Positions 5,513 through 11,968 of a stretch of 13,005 nucleotides of DNA are shown piece by piece. A model generated the notes under the pieces. It was not told the DNA's origin, did no database searches, and saw only the letters and a program-made list of their open reading frames with translations. The DNA is taken from NCBI GenBank assembly GCA_910578665.1, contig CAJTQU010000035.1, forward strand, positions 1 through 13,005. Reading direction: 5' to 3'. The stretch comes from an uncultured Muribaculaceae bacterium (lineage in GTDB: Bacteria > Bacteroidota > Bacteroidia > Bacteroidales > Muribaculaceae). Position 1 is the stretch's first letter. Each line of letters begins with the position of its first letter. Both the position numbers and the translations under genes were made by a program.

Positions 5513-6805
5513 ATGACACGCAATACAGCAAAGCAATTCTGGAAAGAATACATCAAACTGGCCTGCTCAAAAGGTACAAATACAACGGTCCTAAACCCCA
5601 TACATACATTTATCCAGCAATCCCATATGGGCATATTCGACAAGATCTCTGACAAGGACTTCGCCAAAAGACGGGATGATATAAAAGAACTCGCCCTATT
5701 CTGGGATGACAGCAACACGGAAACAGCTGGCAACATCCTGTTTAACGCCCTGGCAAAAACAAACATCTCTGACATGGATATCAGCAACATCGCCGGGATC
5801 TTAGCCAGCGCTTCTGTCCGATCACATTACTCTACGGAGGATCCGGCCAAAAATAAGTGTGATAAGGGCATTCCTGATCCAACATCCGCTCCAGACAGTA
5901 GGTATGCGGGCTGGACGCCACACGATATCTACAACTATCTGAGCCAGCATATCTACGGGCAGGACGCAGCCAAACGGGCCGTCTCCATGCTCGTCTACCA
6001 CCACCTGCGGGGTAACAGCCGAAATATCGTCATGGCAGGTCCCACAGGCTGCGGAAAGACTGAGATATGGCGTGCCCTATCAAAACAGCTTGACTGCATC
6101 CGGATCATCAACGGCCCGCAATTAAGCGGTGACGGCTGGAAAGGGAGCCTCAAGATAAGCGATATCTTTACAGGCGGACCGGAGCAGACAGCAGGACACC
6201 TGATCATCGTTATCGACGAGGCGGATAAGATGTGCGAACCGGCCTTCGCTTCCGGCGGCAATGACACTTCGATGATCATACAGAATGAACTGCTGAAGCT
6301 GATGGACGGGGATACACTGACATTTGCAGATGACCGCAACAGGGATAAAAAGACCGTAGTTGACTGTTCAGGTATATCCGTCGTCCTCTGTGGCAGTTTT
6401 GAGCGTATGCTGCGGGCAAAATCAGAATCCTCTGGGAGTATCGGATTCGGTCAATCCACTCAAAAAGACATCCAGGCCGCTGAGTGTACGGAAGAAGATT
6501 TAGTAAAACATGCGAACATAAGGCGTGAGATCGCCGGGAGGATCAGCCGGATAGTCACACTCGATACGTTGGATGCACACGACTTTGAGGCTATCTTAGA
6601 GAGTCCTGCATCCCCCATCCAGAAGATCGAGAGATCCCATCATGTGTCGCTGTCCGTAGATGCACAGACACGCCAAAAACTGGCCTTTGAAGCCGAAAAG
6701 AGCAAAATGGGATGCCGGTACATACGCTCTAAGGTTGAGAATATGCTGGACGAGCAGATGTTCGATGACCCAGACACTGGCAGATATGAACTGGACTGCA
6801 TATGA
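5513..6805 (+). CDS. ClpX-like AAA+ ATPase
   Basis: The start at 5513 is fixed by AGGAGG (5500-5505); the frame is open upstream to 5456 but those codons overlap the hairpin. The product is 430 aa. Residues 1-130 are a helical N-domain unlike the ClpX zinc finger, with no paired cysteine motif. The AAA+ core follows: HIYGQDAAKRAV (box II, about 147-158), Walker A GPTGCGKTE (176-184), Walker B LIIVIDEADK (230-239), REIAGRISRI (338-347) corresponding to the ClpX PEFxGR arginine-finger segment, and GCRYIRSKVE (400-409) matching sensor 2. ClpX/HslU-type ATPases unfold or remodel protein complexes. Position between ssb and rep suggests a partner in replication, for example a Rep monomeriser, rather than proteolysis. 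No ClpP-like gene is nearby. Confidence 0.8.
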   Translation: MTRNTAKQFWKEYIKLACSKGTNTTVLNPIHTFIQQSHMGIFDKISDKDFAKRRDDIKELALFWDDSNTETAGNILFNALAKTNISDMDISNIAGILASASVRSHYSTEDPAKNKCDKGIPDPTSAPDSRYAGWTPHDIYNYLSQHIYGQDAAKRAVSMLVYHHLRGNSRNIVMAGPTGCGKTEIWRALSKQLDCIRIINGPQLSGDGWKGSLKISDIFTGGPEQTAGHLIIVIDEADKMCEPAFASGGNDTSMIIQNELLKLMDGDTLTFADDRNRDKKTVVDCSGISVVLCGSFERMLRAKSESSGSIGFGQSTQKDIQAAECTEEDLVKHANIRREIAGRISRIVTLDTLDAHDFEAILESPASPIQKIERSHHVSLSVDAQTRQKLAFEAEKSKMGCRYIRSKVENMLDEQMFDDPDTGRYELDCI

Positions 6806-6834
6806 TTACAAAAAAATCGCACTATATTTATAAT
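6805..6834 (+). promoter_or_regulatory. Candidate promoter for leader ORF and rep
   Basis: TATAAT at 6829-6834 with a weak -35 (ATTACA, 6805-6810, 18-bp spacer). It overlaps the AAA+ stop codon and lies 44 nt before the leader start. Confidence 0.4.
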
Positions 6835-6877
6835 TTTATTACAAATCGGTCGATAAATATAAAGAAAGGGAAAGAAT

Positions 6878-6928
6878 ATGGTCAAAAACAGAGATTTAAG
6901 GAGGTACCATGGAACATACACGATATGA
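6878..6928 (+). CDS. Possible 16-codon leader peptide overlapping rep
   Basis: ATG at 6878, preceded by the purine-rich AAAGAAAGGGAAAG, encodes MVKNRDLRRYHGTYTI and stops at 6926-6928. Its frame crosses the rep ribosome binding site (6897-6903) and the rep ATG (6909). Ribosomes on the leader would cover or open the rep initiation region, a layout resembling the tap-repA pair of IncFII plasmids. Whether it is translated is inference. Confidence 0.35.
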   Translation: MVKNRDLRRYHGTYTI

Positions 6929-7937
6929 GGATGCATCAAGTTTTCCAGAGCAGGACCCTTTGTACATACAGACGACAGTTGCAATAGGAAAAACGCTGCT
7001 AAAAGGTTTGCCATGTATGGATAAGACAAAAATGAAGCTCCTTTTTGTCATGTTGGAGCACATAAACTGGCGGGAGCCTGCTGACAGCAGCATCATTGTC
7101 ATAGATAACCAGCTTGCAAAGAAAAGGCTCCGGTGGAACATCAAAGAAGATGCCACTGTCGCTAGCCGGATCCGTAACGGCTTTAAGAGCATGGTGACAG
7201 AATGTATGATAACATTCCAAACAGACGAAGACACAAAGGATGATATCCCTTTAATCCTGGACGTATATGGAAATAAAAACTACACTGCTGTCGCAGTAAA
7301 CCCGGTGTTTATGGATCAGATCAGCGATCTGCCGGCATATGGAGAACAATATTTTCAATTTAATATCGAAGATATCATGGGATTCCATTCGCAGTACAGC
7401 ATCTATCTATACCTGGAACTGCGGCAACGGCAGAAATACAAGAAGCAATACAAGAGACAATATAAGCTGTACACCCCATACCCAATGAAAGCCATATTTG
7501 CAACCAAACCGCTAAAGGATATCATGGGCCTGGATCGGAAGAAATACGTGAGCAATAAGATTGAGAAAGGCACGAACGATAAGAAAGAGCATTTCAACCG
7601 TTCGAAATTTGAGAAAGATGTACTGGCAAGACCATTAGAAGAGATCAGCCATAGCCATATGATAGAGCTGTTCCCGCCATTAGAAAAAGACGGAGAGTGC
7701 AACCGGACCAAATGGGGATATACTCAGTGGTATTTGAAGAAGAAGCGTAACGGCCGTGTAAGATACTACCACATCCGCTTTTGTGTCCGGGAGGGGCTGT
7801 CTGATACTGTGTATGGGCGTTATGTAAATGACGCCCGGTTCAACGAGATATCCCAGGGCTTTGCTGCAGAATCAGGAAAGCAGAAATACCAGGTATGGCT
7901 TAAGGATATAGAACAGACCATGCAGGTTCTTTTTTGA
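6909..7937 (+). CDS. Rep_3-like plasmid replication initiator
   Basis: A 342-aa protein with AAGGAGG 5 nt before the ATG. The architecture suggests an initiator Rep of the Rep_3/RepB class: an N-terminal winged-helix segment around KMKLLFVMLEHINW (41-54), a region with DATVASRIRNGFKSMV, the strand-turn YTAVAVNPVFMDQI, then FHSQYSIYLYLELRQRQK (159-176), which corresponds to the conserved 'S.YsirLYellk' element of these proteins. The C-terminal half is strongly basic (KKQYKRQYK, then NRTKWGYTQWYLKKKRNGRVRYYH), suited to DNA contact. Such proteins bind iterons and melt the origin. No iteron array lies immediately upstream, so the origin may be elsewhere, perhaps in 855-1870. A phage or ICE replication-associated helix-turn-helix protein is the alternative. 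Confidence 0.6.
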   Translation: MEHTRYEDASSFPEQDPLYIQTTVAIGKTLLKGLPCMDKTKMKLLFVMLEHINWREPADSSIIVIDNQLAKKRLRWNIKEDATVASRIRNGFKSMVTECMITFQTDEDTKDDIPLILDVYGNKNYTAVAVNPVFMDQISDLPAYGEQYFQFNIEDIMGFHSQYSIYLYLELRQRQKYKKQYKRQYKLYTPYPMKAIFATKPLKDIMGLDRKKYVSNKIEKGTNDKKEHFNRSKFEKDVLARPLEEISHSHMIELFPPLEKDGECNRTKWGYTQWYLKKKRNGRVRYYHIRFCVREGLSDTVYGRYVNDARFNEISQGFAAESGKQKYQVWLKDIEQTMQVLF

Positions 7938-7955
7938 TAGACATCCAGTACCGAT

Positions 7956-7995
7956 CCCGCTTGCAGCGGCGGGTGGGACCTGGAACACACCCGCC
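7956..7995 (+). other. Two mutually exclusive hairpins before the 101-aa gene
   Basis: CCCGC (7956-7960) can pair with GCGGG (7969-7973), or GGCGGGTG (7968-7975) can pair with CACCCGCC (7988-7995); the two share bases. Neither has a U-run. This lies between the rep stop and the RBS of the next gene and could tune its expression. Confidence 0.4.
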
Positions 7996-8023
7996 AATAC
8001 CATAAAAAACGAGGAGGTCTATC

Positions 8024-8329
8024 ATGGAGACTAAAAACACACTTGACACCATGTACAATCTGCTACAGGAAAAAATGGATTATAGACTCGACGAGATCGA
8101 GATCCAGCGTACCCGGAGGAAGATAAGGAAAGCTGCAGAAACTGCAGGCATTAAGTACGACAAGCTGGAATGCGCAGTGCTTGACTACGGTATCTCATAT
8201 GAACGCGCTGGCTTCAGGAATGGATTCCGATTTGCAGCCCAGATCCTCTCTGAATGTATGAACACAAACCTTACCACAGATAACATCCCAGGACTGGATC
8301 TGCCCAATCCTCTCCCATTTGAGTCTTAA
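8024..8329 (+). CDS. Small helical hypothetical protein, 101 aa
   Basis: ATG at 8024 with AGGAGG 6 nt upstream. The protein is charged and largely helical: TLDTMYNLLQEKMDYRLDEIEIQR, a basic RTRRKIRKAAE stretch, then YERAGFRNGFRFAAQILSECM, followed by a proline-rich acidic tail (GLDLPNPLPFES). No catalytic motif, signal peptide or membrane span is seen. The YxRAGFxxGFRxAxxLL segment resembles a motif I have seen in small proteins of Clostridia mobile elements, of unknown role. It is the last gene before the strong terminator, 86 bp after rep, so it is probably in the replication operon; copy-number control is possible but not shown. Its tail PLPFES is weakly reminiscent of the SSB acidic tip. 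Confidence 0.7.
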   Translation: METKNTLDTMYNLLQEKMDYRLDEIEIQRTRRKIRKAAETAGIKYDKLECAVLDYGISYERAGFRNGFRFAAQILSECMNTNLTTDNIPGLDLPNPLPFES

Positions 8330-8330
8330 A

Positions 8331-8374
8331 AATATATTCCCTGCTGGATCGACCAGCAGGGAATATATTTTTTA
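8331..8374 (+). terminator. Strong terminator closing the replication operon
   Basis: A perfect 17-bp stem (8331-8347 with 8353-8369), loop ATCGA, followed by a T-run to 8374; the 5' side is A-rich, so it could work on both strands. Confidence 0.9.
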
Positions 8375-8403
8375 TTAAGCGCTTACGCGCCGAGTGGTAT
8401 AAT
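8375..8403 (+). promoter_or_regulatory. Extended -10 promoter for the 257-aa gene
   Basis: TGg-TATAAT (8395-8403) with a weak -35 TTAAGC at 8375-8380 (17-bp spacer). A GCGCTTACGCGC palindrome-like element sits between the boxes and could be an operator. Confidence 0.55.
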
Positions 8404-8436
8404 AGAATAAATAACCAAAAAAGGAGATACAGCTCT

Positions 8437-9210
8437 ATGAAAATGCATGAAGTCGTTATTGAAAGATCAAATGTATGTACACTAAGAGATATTTTTGCTA
8501 TAAAAGGTGTCGCAGATTTCAAAATCATCCGGATGTCAGGTGAAAACGGCCAGCAGCTGAAGCCGTTTGAGGCTATGGCAGGCAGGAAATTGGGCAGAGA
8601 AGATGCTGTCGTTATCTCACAATTTACAGAAGCTGAAATAGATGAGCTCATCGAAGGCTCCTATACTGACGAAGGACTGGAAGCATTCCAGAGCAGACAG
8701 ACAGAAGAGGGTATCCGTCACTACAATATCCACTACGCCAGCGACGACCCGATCTGCGCCGAGACGATAGATCACATACTGCCGGACAACGTAGATACCT
8801 CGTCTTCCTTTAGCGGTGACTACCAAAAGATCATCCAGGACGCCGTTCTGGATAATGTCTCCAGCATCGCAAAATGGCTTTGCGAAAGCAAAGAACCATT
8901 TCTTGGATTCCGTGTGATAGAAAACGACTACATTGGATCGGGGATGATCCACGATGACATCATGATCCGGGAGATGAAAACAAAGGATGTGGTCGTCATC
9001 CTTGAGCGGAAGGACCCAGATAGACCTGGCAGCGACTCCGATTTCATGATATTAACGGCTTACCCAGACATAACAGACCGCGCGATCACAGCAGTACCGA
9101 CTGGCCGTGACATCCGCCCCTATATGCATGGGAGCAATGCTTACAAACAGGCAGATGGAGCGGAAAAACGTCTGCTTGACCAGAAAATCCGGCGCGGACT
9201 CACCCATTGA
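8437..9210 (+). CDS. Hypothetical protein with possible RNase-toxin-like C-terminus
   Basis: A 257-aa protein, AAGGAG 10 nt before the ATG. Residues 1 to about 70 (HEVVIERSNVCTLRDIFAIK, KPFEAMAGRKLGREDAVVIS) form an alpha/beta-like domain I do not recognise; an acidic linker follows. The C-terminal part (about 125-225) contains FSGDYQKIIQDAVLDNVSSI, FLGFRVI, GSGMIHDDI, DVVVILERKDPDR and FMILTAYPDIT. A hydrophobic strand carrying ILTAYP near the end is a feature of barnase/EndoU/colicin E5-RNase (BECR)-type toxin domains, but I cannot confirm the catalytic residues, and no immunity gene or secretion signal is evident. It is monocistronic, between its own promoter and terminator. Treat the toxin idea as a guess; the gene itself is well supported. 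Confidence 0.7.
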   Translation: MKMHEVVIERSNVCTLRDIFAIKGVADFKIIRMSGENGQQLKPFEAMAGRKLGREDAVVISQFTEAEIDELIEGSYTDEGLEAFQSRQTEEGIRHYNIHYASDDPICAETIDHILPDNVDTSSSFSGDYQKIIQDAVLDNVSSIAKWLCESKEPFLGFRVIENDYIGSGMIHDDIMIREMKTKDVVVILERKDPDRPGSDSDFMILTAYPDITDRAITAVPTGRDIRPYMHGSNAYKQADGAEKRLLDQKIRRGLTH

Positions 9211-9216
9211 TCCATT

Positions 9217-9278
9217 AAAAAACACCCGGACAGCACTCCGCAAAAGGTATATCCAAAAGGCATATCCGGGTGTTTTTT
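9217..9278 (+). terminator. Terminator with internal 13-bp tandem repeat
   Basis: A 14-bp stem AAAAAACACCCGGA (9217-9230) with its complement (9265-9278) ends in a T-run and is symmetrical, so probably bidirectional. The loop contains two tandem copies of AAAAGGYATATCC (9242-9254, 9255-9267). Confidence 0.8.
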
Positions 9279-9409
9279 CCTGCCCATACCTCCGAAAACT
9301 CCTGATCAACGGCGGATATATTGTTGGGGTATCTGTTTTTGTATAAATTGTCAGATATTTTTACGCTTATATTTTGCATCTTTTTTTTTAACTTTTATCA
9401 TTTTATATA

Positions 9410-9438
9410 TTGACACATTGTTTTTCTCATGATAGAAT
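9410..9438 (+). promoter_or_regulatory. Near-consensus sigma-A promoter
   Basis: TTGACA (9410-9415), 17-bp spacer, TAGAAT (9433-9438), in very AT-rich sequence with long T-runs upstream that could act as an UP element. It drives the 255-aa gene. Confidence 0.85.
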
Positions 9439-9471
9439 TATTATAATATAAATAAAGCGAGGTGTTTTTGT

Positions 9472-10239
9472 GTGAATTATTCTGATAATTTAGAAAATAA
9501 CGATAATTTTTTGCACATTTCAACTACTTTACCAAGATCAAACAAGGCATCCGATCTTATTGAAGGTCTGAAAAATAAGGCAGGATATGTGAGGTGCCTG
9601 ATCACTGATTTTGCATTTGTAAATGGGATCCCGGAGGAATATCCCTCCATCCCGGAAAAGGAACGGCTGAGAAAGTTTTTTGGAGTTGCCATCCCCCACG
9701 AGGAGATCCGGCAGGGAATCCAGGAATGGATCTCAAGGATCTCAGGAGATAAGAAGCTGCTCGCATATGTGGTAGAGTATGTATACTTTTGGCTGAAGTT
9801 CTCTCCCATCTTTCTCTCAGACCGCTCTTTCATCTGTTTTATCCCTCAGTTTGTCCTTCCTAATGCAAAGAAACAGTTCAAGAACGGCGTTACAAGTGAC
9901 GGCCTCGAATATGCCTTTATCTCTGATATGAAGGCATTTAGTGAACAGTGCATGGGTGCTGCTCCTGATACAAACGTAAAGGCAATGCTGGAAGCACGTG
10001 AAAAGGCGATCGTACCGGCAGAACGGATGTTTATCCAGCTCGTATATCAGTGGTTCTGTTTCGCCAACAATGACTGTGGATACTCTGCAGAAAAGGTAGC
10101 AGACACCGTCCTGGAGTTCATGGATTCATACATCAAGTATGACTACAGCAATGATATGTTCATGGCAGCTCTCTTTACCAGCTTCGTAGAAGACAAGCTC
10201 AATGCAAAGCCTGCACCGACTCCGTCACCTGTGGCTTGA
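9472..10239 (+). CDS. Hypothetical protein, 255 aa
   Basis: GTG start at 9472 with GAGGTG 7 nt upstream and a near-consensus promoter 34 nt before that. No family is recognised. The protein is mostly helical, with a polar N-terminus, a segment EYPSIPEKERLRKFFGVAIP, a more hydrophobic stretch LLAYVVEYVYFWLKFSPIFL (about residues 96-115) too polar at its flanks to call a certain membrane helix, and a second aromatic-rich segment MFIQLVYQWFCFANND around 186-201. It ends in a short Pro/Ala tail (KPAPTPSPVA). No zinc or catalytic motif is visible. The strong isolated promoter suggests substantial expression. GC-rich and AT-rich hairpins follow the stop. Confidence 0.7.
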   Translation: MNYSDNLENNDNFLHISTTLPRSNKASDLIEGLKNKAGYVRCLITDFAFVNGIPEEYPSIPEKERLRKFFGVAIPHEEIRQGIQEWISRISGDKKLLAYVVEYVYFWLKFSPIFLSDRSFICFIPQFVLPNAKKQFKNGVTSDGLEYAFISDMKAFSEQCMGAAPDTNVKAMLEAREKAIVPAERMFIQLVYQWFCFANNDCGYSAEKVADTVLEFMDSYIKYDYSNDMFMAALFTSFVEDKLNAKPAPTPSPVA

Positions 10240-10253
10240 TCAATGGTTGATGT

Positions 10254-10282
10254 CTGCGCCCTCGGCTCACGCCGGGGCGCAG
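10254..10282 (+). other. GC-rich hairpin after the 255-aa gene
   Basis: CTGCGCCC-t-CGGC-tcac-GCCG-GGGCGCAG forms a 12-bp stem with one bulge and no U-run. Its core shares GGGCGCAG with the hairpin at 2890-2926, so both may derive from the same type of intergenic element. Confidence 0.6.
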
Positions 10283-10314
10283 TAAATCCTGATCAATATC
10301 TTAAATATGGGAAT

Positions 10315-10351
10315 AAAAAATGGGGATAGCCTGCAGATATCAGGCTATCCC
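10315..10351 (-). terminator. Terminator, best oriented for the minus strand
   Basis: An 11-bp stem GGGATAGCCTG/CAGGCTATCCC (10323-10333, 10341-10351). The A-run at 10315-10320 becomes a T-run on the minus strand; on the plus strand only CTCTTT follows, so it may also stop the upstream gene weakly. Confidence 0.6.
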
Positions 10352-10422
10352 TCTTTAAAGTTATAGCTTTCCATCTAGCACTCCCCTCTTTCCGGGCTTT
10401 CCAGATCATCCATATTGCAGTC

Positions 10423-10462
10423 TTGACTTGTGCGCGTTTTGTGTATATGATATGCGTATACA
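10423..10462 (+). promoter_or_regulatory. Promoter with likely operator for the RHH gene
   Basis: TTGACT (10423-10428), 17-bp spacer, TATGAT (10446-10451). An inverted repeat TGTATA (10442-10447) / TATACA (10457-10462) overlaps the -10 box, well placed for repression by the ribbon-helix-helix protein encoded next. Confidence 0.65.
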
Positions 10463-10482
10463 ACAAAAGGAGAGTGCTACAC

Positions 10483-10653
10483 ATGGCCAAAGAACGATTG
10501 AACATCACCGTCACATCAGATACAAAAGAACGTTTAAAGCAATATGCCTTTGAGCATCACACATCCATCTCGCAGGCCATTACAGACTGGATATGGAACC
10601 AAAAGGTGAAAAATGAGCAGATCAGGGGACAACAGAGCATGGATATAAAATAG
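10483..10653 (+). CDS. Ribbon-helix-helix (CopG/Arc-like) regulator, 56 aa
   Basis: The start is ATG 10483, which follows AAAGGAG by about 10 nt; the frame is open upstream but that part is promoter. The beta-strand RLNITVTSD (5-13) and helices TKERLKQYAFEHH and SISQAITDWIWNQK make a complete MetJ/Arc/CopG ribbon-helix-helix domain, with a short polar tail. Such proteins bind DNA as dimers and are autoregulators of plasmid copy control or toxin-antitoxin operons. The palindrome over its own -10 box supports autoregulation. No toxin gene clearly follows in the same operon; the next ORF encodes an HNH nuclease 100 bp downstream. Confidence 0.8.
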   Translation: MAKERLNITVTSDTKERLKQYAFEHHTSISQAITDWIWNQKVKNEQIRGQQSMDIK

Positions 10654-10656
10654 ATC

Positions 10657-10684
10657 GCCCACATAGGGATATGTCCAACTAAAA
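10657..10684 (+). mobile_element. Short remnant resembling a TnpB C-terminus / IS605 edge
   Basis: The stretch matches 11972-12000 at most positions, with a few substitutions and one indel. In the same frame it encodes AHIGICPT, against THMEICST-stop in the other copy. This suggests two relics of related IS605-type ends rather than chance. The assignment to IS605 rests mainly on the right copy. Confidence 0.35.
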
Positions 10685-10754
10685 TAAACATTTTTACATA
10701 AATAGTATAATAATTCAAGAAATATAGCCGTTCTTTGCTGGTGCGGCCGAAGCA

Positions 10755-11333
10755 ATGGGAATCACTAACGAAGATGATATCCAGGAACTCGTAGATGATA
10801 AAATAAAAGACGCAGAACAAATAGTAAATGAAAAGTACCCTTTTATACCCATAAAACGCGAAAAAAGAAGATATACAACAAGACAACTGATAGAACAATT
10901 TTTTAGAGATGGCTTTATCGATAGATATTCAGGAAAAAAGCTTATAAATCCGGGGATGCTACGGACCATGTCAACTAAAATCCCAACAGCGTTTCCATAT
11001 CAATCAAATTGGAAAACTGATGCCTGCCACATTGCATATTGGGATTATTATCCAACCCTAGACCATGTTTTTCCTATATCCTTGGGTGGAAAAGACACTC
11101 CAGAAAATTGGGTCACTACATCTATGGCCTATAATTCTGCAAAGAGTAATTTCACTTTAGAAGATCTGGGGCTATCCTTAAAAGATAAAGGAAATATAAA
11201 AGATTGGGATGGATTATCGTACTTATTCATAAAAATAGTAGAGAAAGACAGATCTTTATTAAACATACGTGTCATTAAAGAGTGGTATGTAGTGACCAAA
11301 GAGATAATCGGAAAATTTGATATGTTTTTATAA
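10755..11333 (+). CDS. HNH endonuclease
   Basis: A 192-aa product from ATG 10755. The HNH signature is clear: YPTLDHVFPISLGGKDTP with Asp103-His104, then Asn118 and MAYNSAKSNFTLEDLG with Asn127 and Lys130, matching DH...N...NxxK. A preceding segment FIDRYSGKKLI often comes before this motif, though the usual CxxC zinc knuckle is absent. It would be a metal-dependent DNA nuclease, possibly a homing or restriction-type enzyme. The start has no RBS and the frame is open upstream to a stop at 10725-10727, reading PFFAGAAEA before MGITNEDDIQELVDD; that combined stretch looks like the C-terminal tail of AbrB-type antitoxins, hinting at a fusion. A TATAAT at 10706-10711 is a candidate -10. The gene is more AT-rich than its neighbours, consistent with transfer. 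Confidence 0.75.
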   Translation: MGITNEDDIQELVDDKIKDAEQIVNEKYPFIPIKREKRRYTTRQLIEQFFRDGFIDRYSGKKLINPGMLRTMSTKIPTAFPYQSNWKTDACHIAYWDYYPTLDHVFPISLGGKDTPENWVTTSMAYNSAKSNFTLEDLGLSLKDKGNIKDWDGLSYLFIKIVEKDRSLLNIRVIKEWYVVTKEIIGKFDMFL

Positions 11334-11336
11334 ATC

Positions 11337-11377
11337 GACTAAACATCCCCTGGCTTAAAGCCGGTGGATGTTTAGTC
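11337..11377. terminator. Long hairpin between convergent genes
   Basis: Perfect 12-bp outer stem (11337-11348 with 11366-11377) and an inner CCTGGC-ttaaa-GCCGG stem with one mismatch. No U-run follows. It lies between the stops of the HNH gene and the lipoprotein gene, so bidirectional termination is plausible. The GGCTTAAAGCC apex also resembles hairpins at IS200/IS605 ends. Confidence 0.5.
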
Positions 11378-11421
11378 ATAGAAATATATCATGATCCAGA
11401 CGAATCTTTTCACAAACTCCC

Positions 11422-11865
11422 TCAAGGATCACAAGTATAACATGCTGAATACCCCTGACCTATGAGTTCATCTCTTATCCCATCAAACTCCGCATAATTA
11501 TGTGGTGCAATATAAGATACTTTTTCACATGATGGATCATGGAATAATCTTGTATTGGTATTCAGTATATAATGGTCTATGTTTTGTTGTTGTGGATCCG
11601 TATTATTTACATCTGACCCTTCCGGTTGCTGCACAGTCTCTGGCAATGGTGTGGCTTCCGACACTCTCTCCTCTGTTGTCCCCTCATCTGTATCTGTCTT
11701 TTCCTTGACCTCGATCTTCCCCTCTTTGATAAGGTCCGACCTGGTAGGTGACCGAGTAACAACAGCCGTATCTTCATTTTCTTGTGACTGACAGCCTCCA
11801 GTGAGCATCACTATTGCGATGATACCTATGAACAGACTTATTTTGATCCTATTTTGACGTTTCAT
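11422..11865 (-). CDS. Lipoprotein with Ada-like zinc-binding C-terminal domain
   Basis: The start at 11865 is chosen for AGGGGGAAAG just upstream and because MKRQNRIKIS begins a proper signal peptide; the frame is open to 11979 but lacks an RBS there. The product is 147 aa: basic n-region, hydrophobic core LFIGIIAIVM, lipobox LTGGC with Cys25 as the lipidated residue, a Ser/Thr/Glu/Pro-rich linker (30-95), then HYILNTNTRLFHDPSC...YSACYTCDP. That last domain, with His109, Cys113, Cys142 and Cys145, matches the 'NxxTxxFHxxxC...GYxxCxxCxP' metal-binding module found at the ends of many secreted Firmicutes proteins. It would be anchored on the outer face of the membrane, with unknown role. It is convergent with the HNH gene. 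Confidence 0.8.
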   Translation of the reverse strand: MKRQNRIKISLFIGIIAIVMLTGGCQSQENEDTAVVTRSPTRSDLIKEGKIEVKEKTDTDEGTTEERVSEATPLPETVQQPEGSDVNNTDPQQQNIDHYILNTNTRLFHDPSCEKVSYIAPHNYAEFDGIRDELIGQGYSACYTCDP

Positions 11866-11968
11866 AACTTTCCCCCTAAAGAGCAGAAACAAGACCCTCA
11901 TATAGCAAAGGCACCCATTCTTTGCTCTGGCATCTGGTCTGTTTACGAGATTGAATATAGTATCAGTA

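Noticed and set aside
6640..7029. Minus-strand ORF of 129 codons over the AAA+ / rep junction
   Set aside because: Shadow of two well-supported plus-strand genes; no RBS and unlikely composition.
8271..8651. Minus-strand ORF of 126 codons
   Set aside because: Runs through a strong terminator and promoter and overlaps the supported 257-aa gene.
10293..10514. Minus-strand ORF ending near the minus-oriented terminator
   Set aside because: It overlaps the RHH promoter and start, and has no RBS. The well-formed minus-strand terminator is odd but not enough to support a gene.
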